From the NCBI GenBank assembly GCA_964526045.1, contig CAZGIF010000004.1, forward strand, positions 123,356 through 187,355: DNA of 64,000 bases, given 5' to 3'. Positions 35,245-45,523 of this stretch are shown here, piece after piece; positions within the stretch are counted from its first letter, which is position 1; every line of letters starts with the position of its first letter. This stretch comes from CAZGIF01 sp964526045 (lineage in GTDB: Bacteria; Patescibacteriota; Gracilibacteria; Absconditabacterales; Absconditicoccaceae). The position numbers were made by a program, and so were the translations under genes. The notes beneath the pieces were generated by a model, which did not search any database, was not told the origin of the DNA, and was given only the letters and a program-made list of their open reading frames with translations.

Positions 35245-36384
35245 TTAATTCAAAGAATACCATTTCTGTCCATAGGTAGAATCTCGACTTCGTGAAGAAA
35301 GTATACTATTTGAACGTGAATCAATAATCTGTTTTGTCACTGTAGACGATAGCTGTCAGGTCTGTTTTTTAGTTACTGCAACTTTTTTGCCAAGACGTTT
35401 TGGGGAAACAGCAACAAGATAGTTATATTTTTTGTTATATTCAGCCCTATCAAGATTTTTGATCAAAATTGGGTCTGTTCACGTATTCTCGATTTTAAAG
35501 TTTTTGATATCTTCGTACATTGCAGCATCATCTCCATAGATATAATCTGCATAGTATTGGACCCATCGTTTGCTATGCGGATGCCTTTCTCTGACTGCTA
35601 GATCTGGATGCAAGAGCGTAATTCTATACAACTGTGTACTTACTCAGCAAACTCCTCAATTGAACATATAATTTGGTCAATCGAACTGACAATAATTCGG
35701 ATTATATGCGATATGTGCGTTGAGATTAAAAACTTTTCCTGGTTCAAGTATCAAGTTATTGAGTGAGTTATATGCTAGCATAAAGTTTTGACGACCACAT
35801 GGTCATTGATTAGACATATCTTTTCGTACAACATACCAGGAAAACTTCGGTATATTATGTACCGCGATGACTTTTTTTGGAAGATAAATCATCACGTCTT
35901 TGTATGCCAAGGCATACAAAAGCAATGTATTCGCTTTGGATCAATCAAAATACATAGCATATTGTTGTAATTCTGGTGACAAAACTGGTGTTGCAGATTC
36001 ATACTCAAAATACTCTCTTTCAAGATCGTATTGTGTATCAAACGCCAAAACATCATCCCAAACAGCGTCTACAGACTCATTAAATCACAATTCTGGAAAC
36101 TTTTGTTGTAACAAACACAAAGGAGAAATAGCTAACTTTCATCAAAATTCATGCCACGAACATTCTTTGCCACTTACCGCATTTTTGGCTTTTTTGATCA
36201 AAGAATCCGAAAGACGTCACTCTTGTGTCGTCGCTTTTTGGCGAAGTTGCAAATACATATCATAACTTACAAATTCTGTTCACAATGATTGATACGCAAA
36301 AACCACCTGAGTAGATACAGACCAAAAAATTCAACTGACTGCTAGCACGGACAAAAACATTTTGACGATAAATCTCATAGACAT
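35245..36384 (-). CDS. VanW-domain secreted protein
   Basis: Length is 379 aa. The N-terminal signal or anchor is FIVKMFLSVLAVSGIFWSV. The central to C-terminal region contains the VanW signature: KVFNLNAHIAYN, then FNGGVCGVSTQLYRITLL and RERHPHSKRWVQYY, corresponding to the GGGVCQ-S-T and ERHPHS blocks of the family. VanW-domain proteins are extracytoplasmic, often near cell-wall genes; their activity is unknown. The neighbouring PBP and SppA-like genes fit an envelope role. The start could be either of two ATGs two codons apart (36384 or 36378). Confidence 0.85.
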
Positions 36385-36564
36385 CGTAGAGACGAATAAA
36401 ACTTTCTATAAGTATAATGATTCGTAGCAGGACATACATTTAACAACTAGCTTCACCACCAGACGATCAACAAGATAATAAAAAATACACATTAACACTT
36501 GACATAAATACTTGTTTTCGTATCAAATATATAAATAATATTTATTCATTAAGTCAATACATCT

Positions 36565-37533
36565 ATGAAAAAATGACTACTCGGTTGAATTCGATCATTT
36601 GTATGAACAATTTTTTTGTTTTGAGCAAAAGTATTGGGAATCGTAGCATGAATAGTAGTTGTCGTATATATATACAATCAAAGACAATCGTCATCAATGT
36701 TTGATATATGAAACATGCAACAGGACACATATTGATACGTACAAGGCAATCAAAAAAGTGAACAAGCAATCCTTATCATACCAATACATGGAATAATACT
36801 ATGACAGCAGTCAGAAAACTTTTGAGTATTTTCTGCACAAACGGTTTATGGACAAACGGTTGCCCAACATATAACCAACGCAATTGCAAACAACAAAATC
36901 AAAGGAATCTTACTAGAGATAGATTCTCCTTGAGGAACAGTGTATGGAACGTACATGATTGTAGATGCGATCAAACAATACAAACAACAAACTCAGTTTC
37001 CAGTCTATGCACATGTTGTCGGACAAGCGCAATGATGAGCATATTGGATTGCAAGCACTACAGACAAGATATTTGCACTTTTATGAACAAATATATGAGG
37101 AGTTGGAGTTAGTTATGCTCAGAAACTATCTCCTGAAGCAACAGCAACACAAAAGACTAACACAAAAAGAAATCTGGAAGAAGTGTACGATGCGTTTGTT
37201 GATCATGTCACATCGTATAGAAACATCGACAAAGAAACATTGACGCAAAAACACGAAGATATGAGTTTTGCGGAAGCAAGAGCATTAGACAAAAAATTTA
37301 TCGATGAAATTGGTACGAGAACAGATGTTTTGTATGATATGGTACCAGAAACAATAGCTGCAGACTATCAACTCATCACCAACCAACCCAAAAAACAAAC
37401 ACTAGCAGAATATATCCAAAAAAATATTTTTGGTACTCAACGTCCTAGAGCAACGAACATACAACACACACTATCACCATTATGCGAAACAACAACTCCC
37501 CTTTCGTATCAAGGCGTTTTAAACTGTCAGTAG
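36565..37533 (+). CDS. SppA-like (S49) protein lacking the catalytic serine
   Basis: Length is 322 aa. An N-terminal TM anchor (about residues 12-42) is followed by the S49 fold: IIPIHGIILG, KGILLEIDSPGGTVYG, a PVYAHV strand and YWIASTTDKIFALLGTNIGGVGV. In active SppA the strand-turn before YxIA reads AASGG with Ser as nucleophile; here it is GQAQGGAYW, so Gly157 (a TGA codon) replaces Ser. The region that normally carries the catalytic Lys is shortened by roughly 40 residues. The C-terminal VYDAFVDHVTSYR helix and ALDKKFIDEIG are kept. It is probably a non-catalytic homologue, perhaps a scaffold or inhibitor. Confidence 0.85.
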
Positions 37534-37547
37534 ATTATTTTTAGATG
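37507..37547 (+). repeat. Direct repeat copy 1 (end of SppA-like gene)
   Basis: CGTATCAAGGCGT, then CTGTCAGTAGATTATTTTT, overlaps the stop of the SppA-like gene and the start of the gap before the first lipoprotein gene. It recurs with few changes at 39224-39265, just before the second lipoprotein gene. Confidence 0.75.
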
Positions 37548-37577
37548 TAAACTATACGCAAATATTTTTTTATACAG

Positions 37578-37583
37578 TATAAA
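37578..37583 (+). promoter_or_regulatory. -10 box (TATAAA) for the first lipoprotein gene
   Basis: TATAAA lies 12 nt before the ATG at 37596 and no Shine-Dalgarno sequence is visible. Confidence 0.3.
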
Positions 37584-37595
37584 GCTAATTAAACG

Positions 37596-39209
37596 ATGAA
37601 ACTAGGATACAGAAATCTCCTTGGAGCATGATTATGCATTGCTCTTTCATTATCAACTTGATGTAGAACTCAAAAACCTAATACAAGTCAGAATAAGCAA
37701 CAAATAAGGGCAAACGAGGTACATGCATTACTTACAAATAATCCAAGATGAAGTAATTATTTTTCTGATCAATGTTTTCAAATACTAAATAATTATGAAC
37801 CATGAAAATCACCGAACAGTAATTATTATACTGAATCAGAAGAAACAATATTTTCAAAACAGTTCAGTTTTACTGAAGAGAAAACAAATCTTGATTGAGA
37901 AGTAATATCCAATGTTTTAGAAGAATTGGAAAAAATCAATGTTTCGCTGGACGACATAAGTAAAGTTATTGATCAGGCTAAAGAAGATTATATATATCTT
38001 ACTGATAAGGAAAATATAGAATATGAGCGAAGGATAGCATGATGGTGCCATAAAGATAGACATATAACTATTTGAAACTATCTTATCAATATACACCAAA
38101 TGAATTTATATCCACCTGATGATGGTATACATAACTACGTAGTTAAATTCTCAATTAAAAAAATTATGTATGACGTAAACATCTTAGAGATACCACAAGG
38201 GAAAGACTTGTTACATGATAACATAGATTTTAGAAACGCATATAATAGTTTATCTAACAAACAACAAAAACAGCTACTAGAAATATTTTACTTAATGCTT
38301 CAACATTGAACAGATAATGACTATAGTTTCAGAAATAATGAGTCAGTAGGAGTACTATCAGACACCATATTTCAAAAACAAAAAACATTAAAAAGTAGTA
38401 TAATGAAAAGTAACAATGCTGATCTACTAATAAGTGATATTGATTTATGAGAATATAAAATGCTACATTATTTTGTAATAGCAAGCAATGACAATATAAC
38501 TAATAAAAAAGATTTGGTAAAAAAAATATTTGAAAGTACTCAATGATCTTATTGAGATTTCAAATCTTTGATGAAAGAAAATCAATTTGAAAGTTGATAT
38601 TATTGACTAGAAAATATACGATCAAACTACTATACTACAACATTAGCTAGAAATAAAGATTTAAAAGATATGAGAAACAATAAAAACATAAAAAAAGATG
38701 ATTTTAACAAACATATGTGGTCTCTCTTTTCAAAAGAATTCAAATTGTTTACCTTATGAGAAAAAAATAATATTTACGAAGAAGTAGTAAGAAATTATCT
38801 AAAACTAAGATTTTACGACTATATAGACAACAATGATAAAGATATAGTCTTGAATGCAGTAGCTATGAAAATTGAAAAAGAATTCCCATTGGTTATAAAT
38901 TTTGATTTAGAAACATGGACGATATATGCTGATAATGTTTTTACACCCCAAAAAGTACAATTCATAGCAACTTTACCTAAATCTAGTTCTTGAGTACAAG
39001 ATAACAAGAATCTAACATATGAAATTATTTTAGATCCAACTGACATGTTAGACGTTAAGTACATACCAAATATTATTCACAATAAGGACTGATTCTATTA
39101 TCAAAATCAAACATGATGACGTAAGCGATATGAATCATTACCTCAATGAACTACTGTCAAAATAGATTGAACAACAAGTCCACAAAAAAACCTATACAAG
39201 CACAACTAA
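37596..39209 (+). CDS. Lipoprotein of unknown function (first of three)
   Basis: Length is 537 aa. The signal peptide ends in a lipobox, LSLSTGCR, with the Gly before Cys encoded by TGA, so lipid attachment should occur at Cys25 and place the protein on the outer face of the membrane. The mature protein is Asn/Lys/Tyr-rich and mostly helical, with no recognised domain. It opens a run of three consecutive lipoprotein genes and a PLP enzyme, all on the same strand. Confidence 0.75.
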
Positions 39210-39223
39210 TTACATACAAAATC

Positions 39224-39265
39224 GTAATCAAGGCGTGATACATTGTCAGTAGATTATTTTTTTAT
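39224..39265 (+). repeat. Direct repeat copy 2 (before second lipoprotein gene)
   Basis: CGTAATCAAGGCGT, then TTGTCAGTAGATTATTTTT, is nearly identical to 37507-37547. It ends in the T-rich stretch that carries the TATATT box of the next gene, so the repeat may be a duplicated promoter-proximal segment. Confidence 0.75.
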
Positions 39266-39268
39266 ATT
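39263..39268 (+). promoter_or_regulatory. -10 box (TATATT) for the second lipoprotein gene
   Basis: TATATT lies 10 nt before the ATG at 39279, at the end of direct repeat copy 2. Confidence 0.35.
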
Positions 39269-39278
39269 GTTTAGATAG

Positions 39279-40511
39279 ATGAAAAATCAAATACAAATTC
39301 TAAGAGAAAAAACAGATAACATAACAAAAAACATAATGCTTTATTGAACAGTACTGTCTTTAATAGTTCTACTCAACGCATGTGCGCCAAACAATAAAGA
39401 AACAGTAAAAACAGAAACAGTAAAAACAGAAGAAATTAAAACAGAAACTACAAAAATAAAAAATAATAATGTATCTCATTGCGTGCCAGCAAACGCAGAA
39501 AAGTTTACACAAAAAGGGGAAGAGATGCTTTCTATGTATAATATTGAAGAACAACAATTCAAAAAAGACATGTGAGTATTAGTTTTCGACATTAATCAAT
39601 CTTTTAGAAAAAGTATAGAGCAAAGAAGTGTAAATTGGAAGTTTTTCCAAGAAAACATACAAAGAGATACACAAACGTTCATATCCAAAAACCCAAAATA
39701 TAATCAGCTGTCAGATAAAGATATTTTTTCGTTTATTCTCAAGTTTTGATATTATACACACGAGACATTCCTTATAACATCAGATCCAGTAAATTTAGAC
39801 TCAAAATTTATCATTCCAATCTCAGATATAACACAAATAAATACTCATTCAGACTTTCCTAAACTTATTGATCTTTTTGAGAGATATAAACAACTTATTC
39901 CACAAAATACGAATAAGTATACTGTAGATTTTGAGGACAAAAATACATGATGAGAAATGAAACCAAACAATCTAGAGTGATTTTATGTTTTATCAGAAGC
40001 AAACAAACAATTGCAAGCAAATGAGATATTTCATTGGATTGTCTACAATATATTGGCAGGTCTCAACAAGCAATTTGATCCTGATAAAATGGTACTATTA
40101 TATATACAATGAACACCAATCCAAGCCCGTACATCAGAAATCATGCAACTATGATCAGACATAGCTGAAGTTATGTATTCAGAAAATTGATCATTGGAAA
40201 GGTTAGTTGAAAATTGAGTAACATATAACGGACTCAGCCAACAATGACAGATAGAAAATTTCAAAGATTGATCTAGAGTAAGTGCATCATTGATTAGTAT
40301 GTTTATCTGAGAACTTATACAAAAAACACCTGCATTACAGCAAACATTGCAACAAATACAACTCAAAGATAAGAAAACAAGTAGTAAAGATGAAATCATC
40401 GAATCTTTTGCAAATGAAGTACAAAAATACTTTACACCAGAAGATTTGCTAGAGTGGTATAAACAAAAATGAATCACACAGCAAATAGTTCCTATTCTAC
40501 TTGCAGAATAA
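39279..40511 (+). CDS. Lipoprotein of unknown function (second of three)
   Basis: Length is 410 aa. The signal peptide has the lipobox VLLNACAP. A short Thr/Lys/Glu repeat linker follows the Cys (ETVKTETVKTEEIKTETTK), a typical tether. A mainly helical domain of about 350 residues ends in FTPEDLLEWYKQKGIT. That ending resembles VTPELFIKFCAETGIT at the end of the third lipoprotein, suggesting the two share a C-terminal domain. No known family is recognised. Confidence 0.75.
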
Positions 40512-40574
40512 AATCAATTACATACTCTTAACTATTAATATTCAGGAAAATTTTATAACACTTACAAAATACTT

Positions 40575-41930
40575 ATGAATTATAGTAAATTATCACATTA
40601 TATACCAACAACAAAAAAGGTAAATACTTTTTTATTATCATTAGCTATATTCACAGCCTTTAACGCTTGTACTCCAAACAGAGACTGAGACTCAACTGAT
40701 GTGAAAGAAAATAGAATAGAAAATACAAACACATGATCAAATATAAATCGTGAATTAATTCAACAGAAACTTGCACAACATCAACCTGATACAACAATGC
40801 CAGTTCTCAACAAATATTTTATAGATGAGGAATTATTGCAAAAAATAGATTCTTTGTGATTGGATCCTGAAGAGGTGAAGAACTATCACAAAAAATTTGT
40901 TACAGAGGCAAATAGTTTATTTATACAAATGAATAAGAAATGAGGATTTACAACTCAAAAATATGTGACTGCAATATGAGAACTTTATAATACAAACGCT
41001 AAAAAAGATAATACTCTTATGAAATATTTTCCACTACGAGAAAATCATTGAGACTTAGGTCAACTTTTAGAAGAGTTAGGTTTTATTAAGGATATAAAAC
41101 TTTTATCTAATGCAAGTCATGTAACAAATTGAGAATATGAAGAGAGTGCACCTTTTCTTGAGACTGAAGAGCAAGAAATCATAAAAACATCTAGTGCTAC
41201 TGAAGTTATAGAACAACTGCTACTGTGACTTCCAGATGATATCAAGAAAAAAATAATAGACCACATGCCAAGTTACGTAATCTGTTCTAAAACTAGCAAA
41301 ATTCAATCAGTACAATGATTTTATAATGGTGGTAAATATATTTATGTAAGAGAATTTAATGGTTGAGTAATAAGAAATGAACTTTTACATTTCTATTTTG
41401 AAGAATTAGAGAAAATATTTGGTAAAGAAATTGATAAAAATAAAAAAATTAGTATTACTGGAACAGACATGGTTGTTGGAAGAAAGTATACATTTGAGAC
41501 TAATTTATTAGGAATAGAGCAATATCTTTCTAACTTAACTGACCTATTAAGTAATGAACAATCTAGAGTAAAAAGAATCTTTGGTGATTGATTTGCACTG
41601 ATTGCAGGTAAAAAAATCAACAACCAACATGTGTCACTTCGCGATATAAACAATCTTGATGAAAATGATGATTGAGGATTTTTGACAGCAGAAGCTATGC
41701 AAACATATTTAGGTTCACTTGTCACAAAAAACGCTCATTTGTGAATACAAGCAGAATCGTTATCCAAAAAACATTGAATGTGAACCCCAGCACATGTAGA
41801 TGCAATGTATGAATTATTCAAACCTTATGTCACCCCAGAATTATTCATCAAATTTTGTGCTGAAACAGGAATCACTCTTGATGCAGCACAAGCTATACAA
41901 CAAGAACTATGAATTTTAAATAAAAACTAA
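40575..41930 (+). CDS. Lipoprotein of unknown function (third of three)
   Basis: Length is 451 aa. The signal peptide has the lipobox FTAFNACTP. The acidic/Asn tether is followed by a helical mature domain with no recognised motif. The C-terminal VTPELFIKFCAETGIT parallels the second lipoprotein. The aminotransferase gene starts 3 nt after its stop, so transcription and perhaps translation are coupled. Confidence 0.75.
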
Positions 41931-41933
41931 CAC

Positions 41934-43130
41934 ATGTTATCTCAAAGAGTAAAAACTCTCACCGTATCTGCAACGAGACAATTGCAAAGTCACATCCAAC
42001 AAGCCAAAGCAAACGGAAAAAATGTATACGTCTGTTCTATCTGACAACCAGATGTAGCAACGTTACCAAACATAACCGAGATGTTGCAAAATCAAAAGCA
42101 TATCCCATATGCACCTTCTACATGACTAGACACACTAAAACAAGTATATAGTACATATATGAAAGATTTTGGTGTTGAGTTACAAAACCAAGACGTCTGT
42201 ATTACGTACTGAGCTTCTGAAGCATTAGCGTTTGCAATACAAGTAGTTGCAAACCCTGGAGATACCATCCTCACATTTGAACCATTTTATAGTAATTATA
42301 AGTCATTTACTCACAATGCATGAGTCAATATCAAAGGAATATCCAGAAATATCTATGAAGAATATTCTCTACCCACCATGCAAGACATACAAAAAAGTAT
42401 AACTGACACAACAAGGGCGTTCTTGATCTGTAATCCATGCAACCCTAGCGGTCAGGTTTTTTCTTTGGAGTATATTAGGCAACTTTGTGACCTTGCGAAG
42501 CAACATGATATGTTTGTGATAGTAGACGAAGTCTATAGAGAATTTGTATACTCAACTGATCCTTCTTGTTCATTAGTTTTAGATGAGTATTCTGATAGAT
42601 TAATTGTCGTAGATTCTATATCAAAAAGATACAGTTTGTGCGGTGCTCGTGTAGGTATGTTTGTTTCCAAAAACCAGGAAGTAATGACTGCTGTACAAGC
42701 TCTTGCATCAGCAAGATTGAGTGTTGGATATATTGATCAAGTCATTGCAACACAAGCAATCACATCTGGATCAGAATTTGTACAAACTTTTCGTGAGATA
42801 TGTAGACAAAGAGTCCAAACTGTCTATGACTTTTTTCAACAAAATGAAGACATAACTTGTACGCAACCACAAGGTGCATTTTATTGTATGCTGATACTAG
42901 ATGGTGTAGATACAACAGATTTTTGTACTCGAATGGTCAATGAATTTGACATAAACTGAACAACAGTCGCTCTCGCTCCTGGAAGATGATTTTATATACA
43001 AACAGAAGAAAACCCAAGCCTACAAAAATGAAAAAACGAATGCAGACTAGCTTTGGTGTACGATCTACCTCAACTTCAAGAGATATGCACTCTTATACAG
43101 GCGTGAGTGATTGCATACAAAAATAGATAA
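41934..43130 (+). CDS. Class I/II PLP-dependent aminotransferase (aspartate aminotransferase family)
   Basis: Length is 398 aa. Fold type I aminotransferase signatures appear in order: GQPDVATLPNI (N-terminal arm), YGASEALAFAI (cofactor phosphate region), LICNPCNPSG (Asn contacting the PLP ring), MFVIVDEVYREFVY (Asp to the PLP nitrogen), SISKRYSLCGARVG (the Lys that binds PLP), and a C-terminal CRLALVY (substrate carboxylate Arg). Aspartate and related amino acids are likely substrates; exact specificity is not deducible. It is directly behind three lipoprotein genes, an unexpected context for an amino acid enzyme. Confidence 0.93.
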
Positions 43131-43195
43131 AATACTTATAAAACAGAAAAATACTTACAGAAAGAATATTCACAGAAAAAACTATAACATATACA

Positions 43196-43978
43196 CTATT
43201 CTCCCCACTCAATTCTCTCAATTATATCACGAAATAACAAAACTGACTGGTCATGTGAATCAAAAAGAAAAGGTGCAACATCACGTTGGAGTAAAGCAAG
43301 ATCGAGGGTTTTTGTATTTTCTGATAAATAATTCTTAAGCTTTTGAGAATTTCATATGCCTTTTTTTTGTTCCAAATATTTATAATCTGGTGATTGTGTT
43401 TTTTTGAGCAAAAAAAGTATATCAAAAAAGTCTCTTCATCTCATTCTTTTTCTCTCAAAAACTGTAAATAATTTTTGTGCAAGAAGAAGAGATGGAGAAG
43501 CAACACGACACAAAGCTTGTGTCTCAAATTTTGTCATCAAAATTTTGTCAGGTTCAAAATCATATCATTGATCAACTGTATCAATCTGTATAAGGATTTT
43601 TGCTGTGGGCATAGACGCAAGATTGTTCTCAAAAAGAATATTAGGGAATTTAATATGAGCATGAAACGCTCATTTTCTGACACATCTTAACTCTACTTCT
43701 CGTCATCTCTGTGCAAGTCAGTTCTTTATATAGGCTATCATAGCCTCAAACTCTCAATAACTAAGGTTTTTGACATCAAAATCTAAGTCTTCAGAAAATC
43801 TCTGATTATTATATACTAATCTAAGTGCTGTTCATCAAATAAAACAAAGTTTCTGACCATATGCACTGCTAAAAATAAGCTCAAGTATATGATATTGAAT
43901 ATACTCTCTCAAAATATGCTCTCTATGATCATGAAGACTTTGTGGATATTGTTGTATTACTTTGCTTAGTTCTAACAT
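43196..43978 (-). CDS. AbiEii-type nucleotidyltransferase toxin
   Basis: Length is 260 aa. FIGGTALRLVY (Gly48-Gly49) and RFSEDLDF (residues 60-67) are the DNA-polymerase-beta-type nucleotidyltransferase motif of AbiEii/MenT proteins. RVASPSLLLAQKLFTVFERKR and GRDFFDILFLL are the later conserved helices. In AbiE modules this protein is the toxin, blocking growth by modifying a target with nucleotides (tRNA in MenT). It starts 2 nt after the antitoxin-like gene stops. The second GG residue and others are TGA codons. Confidence 0.88.
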
Positions 43979-43980
43979 AT

Positions 43981-44589
43981 CTATCGGCAATAAGAAATAA
44001 AGTTTCTGACACGTTGTTGAGTCGTACGTGGATACAACGTCAGATATTTTTTTAGATGATCCGGTGTGATAAGTGTACGAAGTTCATCTACATTTATTCT
44101 CCATTCATCAAAAGCCTCAATATTATTGTATCATGTATTATAATACAAAAAATCAGTTATTGCTTTTTCGGGTGTAGCCATCGCTATCTGTCAATAGTTG
44201 GTAGGTAGCAAGCTATATCACACAAACAAAAAGGGTTGTATTGCACTGTACTTAAACATTCATAGATCCGAAGACAAAGTTTGAGTTTTTTTGGTAGAAA
44301 TACTTGTAATTGTTATAACAGTTTCTGGTATTAGGTTATAATATTTGAGTGCACTATGAAGAGAAATATAACTTGGACTATAAATACGTTGTGCAACAAA
44401 AAATAAAAATTCCTGTGTTCTCGGACGATCTGGAAAACACCACCATCATCTAGTTATATTCACTATTTTTCATGACATTTTTCGCTCAGACAGTCTTCTT
44501 TTGTCAAATCAAGGAAACATAATCTCGATCATATTACGAGAAAAAACAGAATATTTTTGTAATTGATTATAGAATTCGACAAATCTCAT
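43981..44589 (-). CDS. AbiEi-like antitoxin / transcriptional regulator
   Basis: Length is 202 aa. SPSYISLHSALKYYNLIPE is the conserved helix after the winged-helix region of AbiEi proteins. A beta-rich middle (TVITITSISTKKTQ) and MATPEKAITDFLYY (the P-E-K-A-x-x-D motif) complete the fold. It lies immediately upstream of the nucleotidyltransferase gene, the standard antitoxin-toxin order. AbiEi proteins repress their own promoter; a small inverted repeat lies upstream (44672-44688). Confidence 0.82.
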
Positions 44590-44671
44590 TTCTTTAAGAT
44601 GTTAATTAGGATACAAAAACAACAACTTCAAGAAATATACTGACTACTATAATATTTGCAAGGACTGATAT

Positions 44672-44688
44672 GTTATTTTCGTAATAAC
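44672..44688. promoter_or_regulatory. Possible operator: inverted repeat upstream of the AbiE pair
   Basis: GTTATT and AATAAC, separated by 5 nt, lie in the 158-nt divergent gap between the antitoxin gene and nth. AbiEi family antitoxins bind inverted repeats in their promoter; this one is short and could be chance in AT-rich DNA. Confidence 0.3.
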
Positions 44689-44747
44689 TTATTGAGATCT
44701 AGAAAGTATTGCTTATTATAACAGTACTTTATAGTTAGTCATAATCT

Positions 44748-45464
44748 ATGGTACACAAGAATATACAACGCAAGGTAGAAATAACCCTTTCAATATTACA
44801 AAAAATGTATCCTGACCCAGAAACCGAGTTGCACTACTCTACTCCGTTTCAACTTGTTATGTCAGTTTTGATGTCTGCACAAACTACAGACAAACAAGTC
44901 AACAAAGTCACAGCTCCGCTGTATACTACAATCAAATGACCCCAAGACATACTAGATATGTGACAAGATAAACTTACACAAGCCATCGCTTGAGTCAATT
45001 ATTATAAAACCAAAGCCAAAAACTTATACACAACAGCACAGTTTTTAACAGATCCCGAACAACAACAAATCATTATTGATTCACTGACGCTAGAATCAGC
45101 AAAACAAGTAGTTAGTGATTATGGTTATGCACTCCCTGATACGATATCATGACTCACACAACTTGCGTGAGTTGGAGAAAAAACAGCCAAAGTAGTCTGA
45201 TCAATTCTTTTTGGTATTGCTGCAGTTGCAGTAGACACACATGTACATAGAGTGAGCAACAGAATTTGACTCACACGCACCAAAACACCATCGATCACAT
45301 CATCAAGATTAGAAAAAATTTTGCCAGACTCGGTCAAAGCTGAAGCTCATCATTGGCTGATTTTGTTTGGGAGATATCATTGTCTTGCTCGTTCACCCAA
45401 GTGCCAAACATGCCCACTCCAAGAGATATGTAATTTTTATCAAAAAACACACAAAACCAGCTAG
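44748..45464 (+). CDS. nth: Endonuclease III (base-excision repair glycosylase)
   Basis: Length is 238 aa. It removes oxidised pyrimidines and cuts the abasic site. The helix-hairpin-helix LAGVGEKTAKVV holds the catalytic Lys145, and AVDTHVHRVSNR holds Asp163. Four cysteines (212, 219, 222, 228) in C-x6-C-x2-C-x5-C bind the 4Fe-4S cluster. It is slightly longer than E. coli Nth. It is followed by gyrB. Confidence 0.96.
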
Positions 45465-45523
45465 GCTTGCATTTTTGCTTTGAAATCATAGAATGAAGAT
45501 ATTATTTATCACGCAATTATTGT

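Noticed and set aside
36965..37243. 92-codon + frame inside the SppA-like gene
   Set aside because: It is in another frame; the S49 motifs are continuous in the frame starting at 36565.
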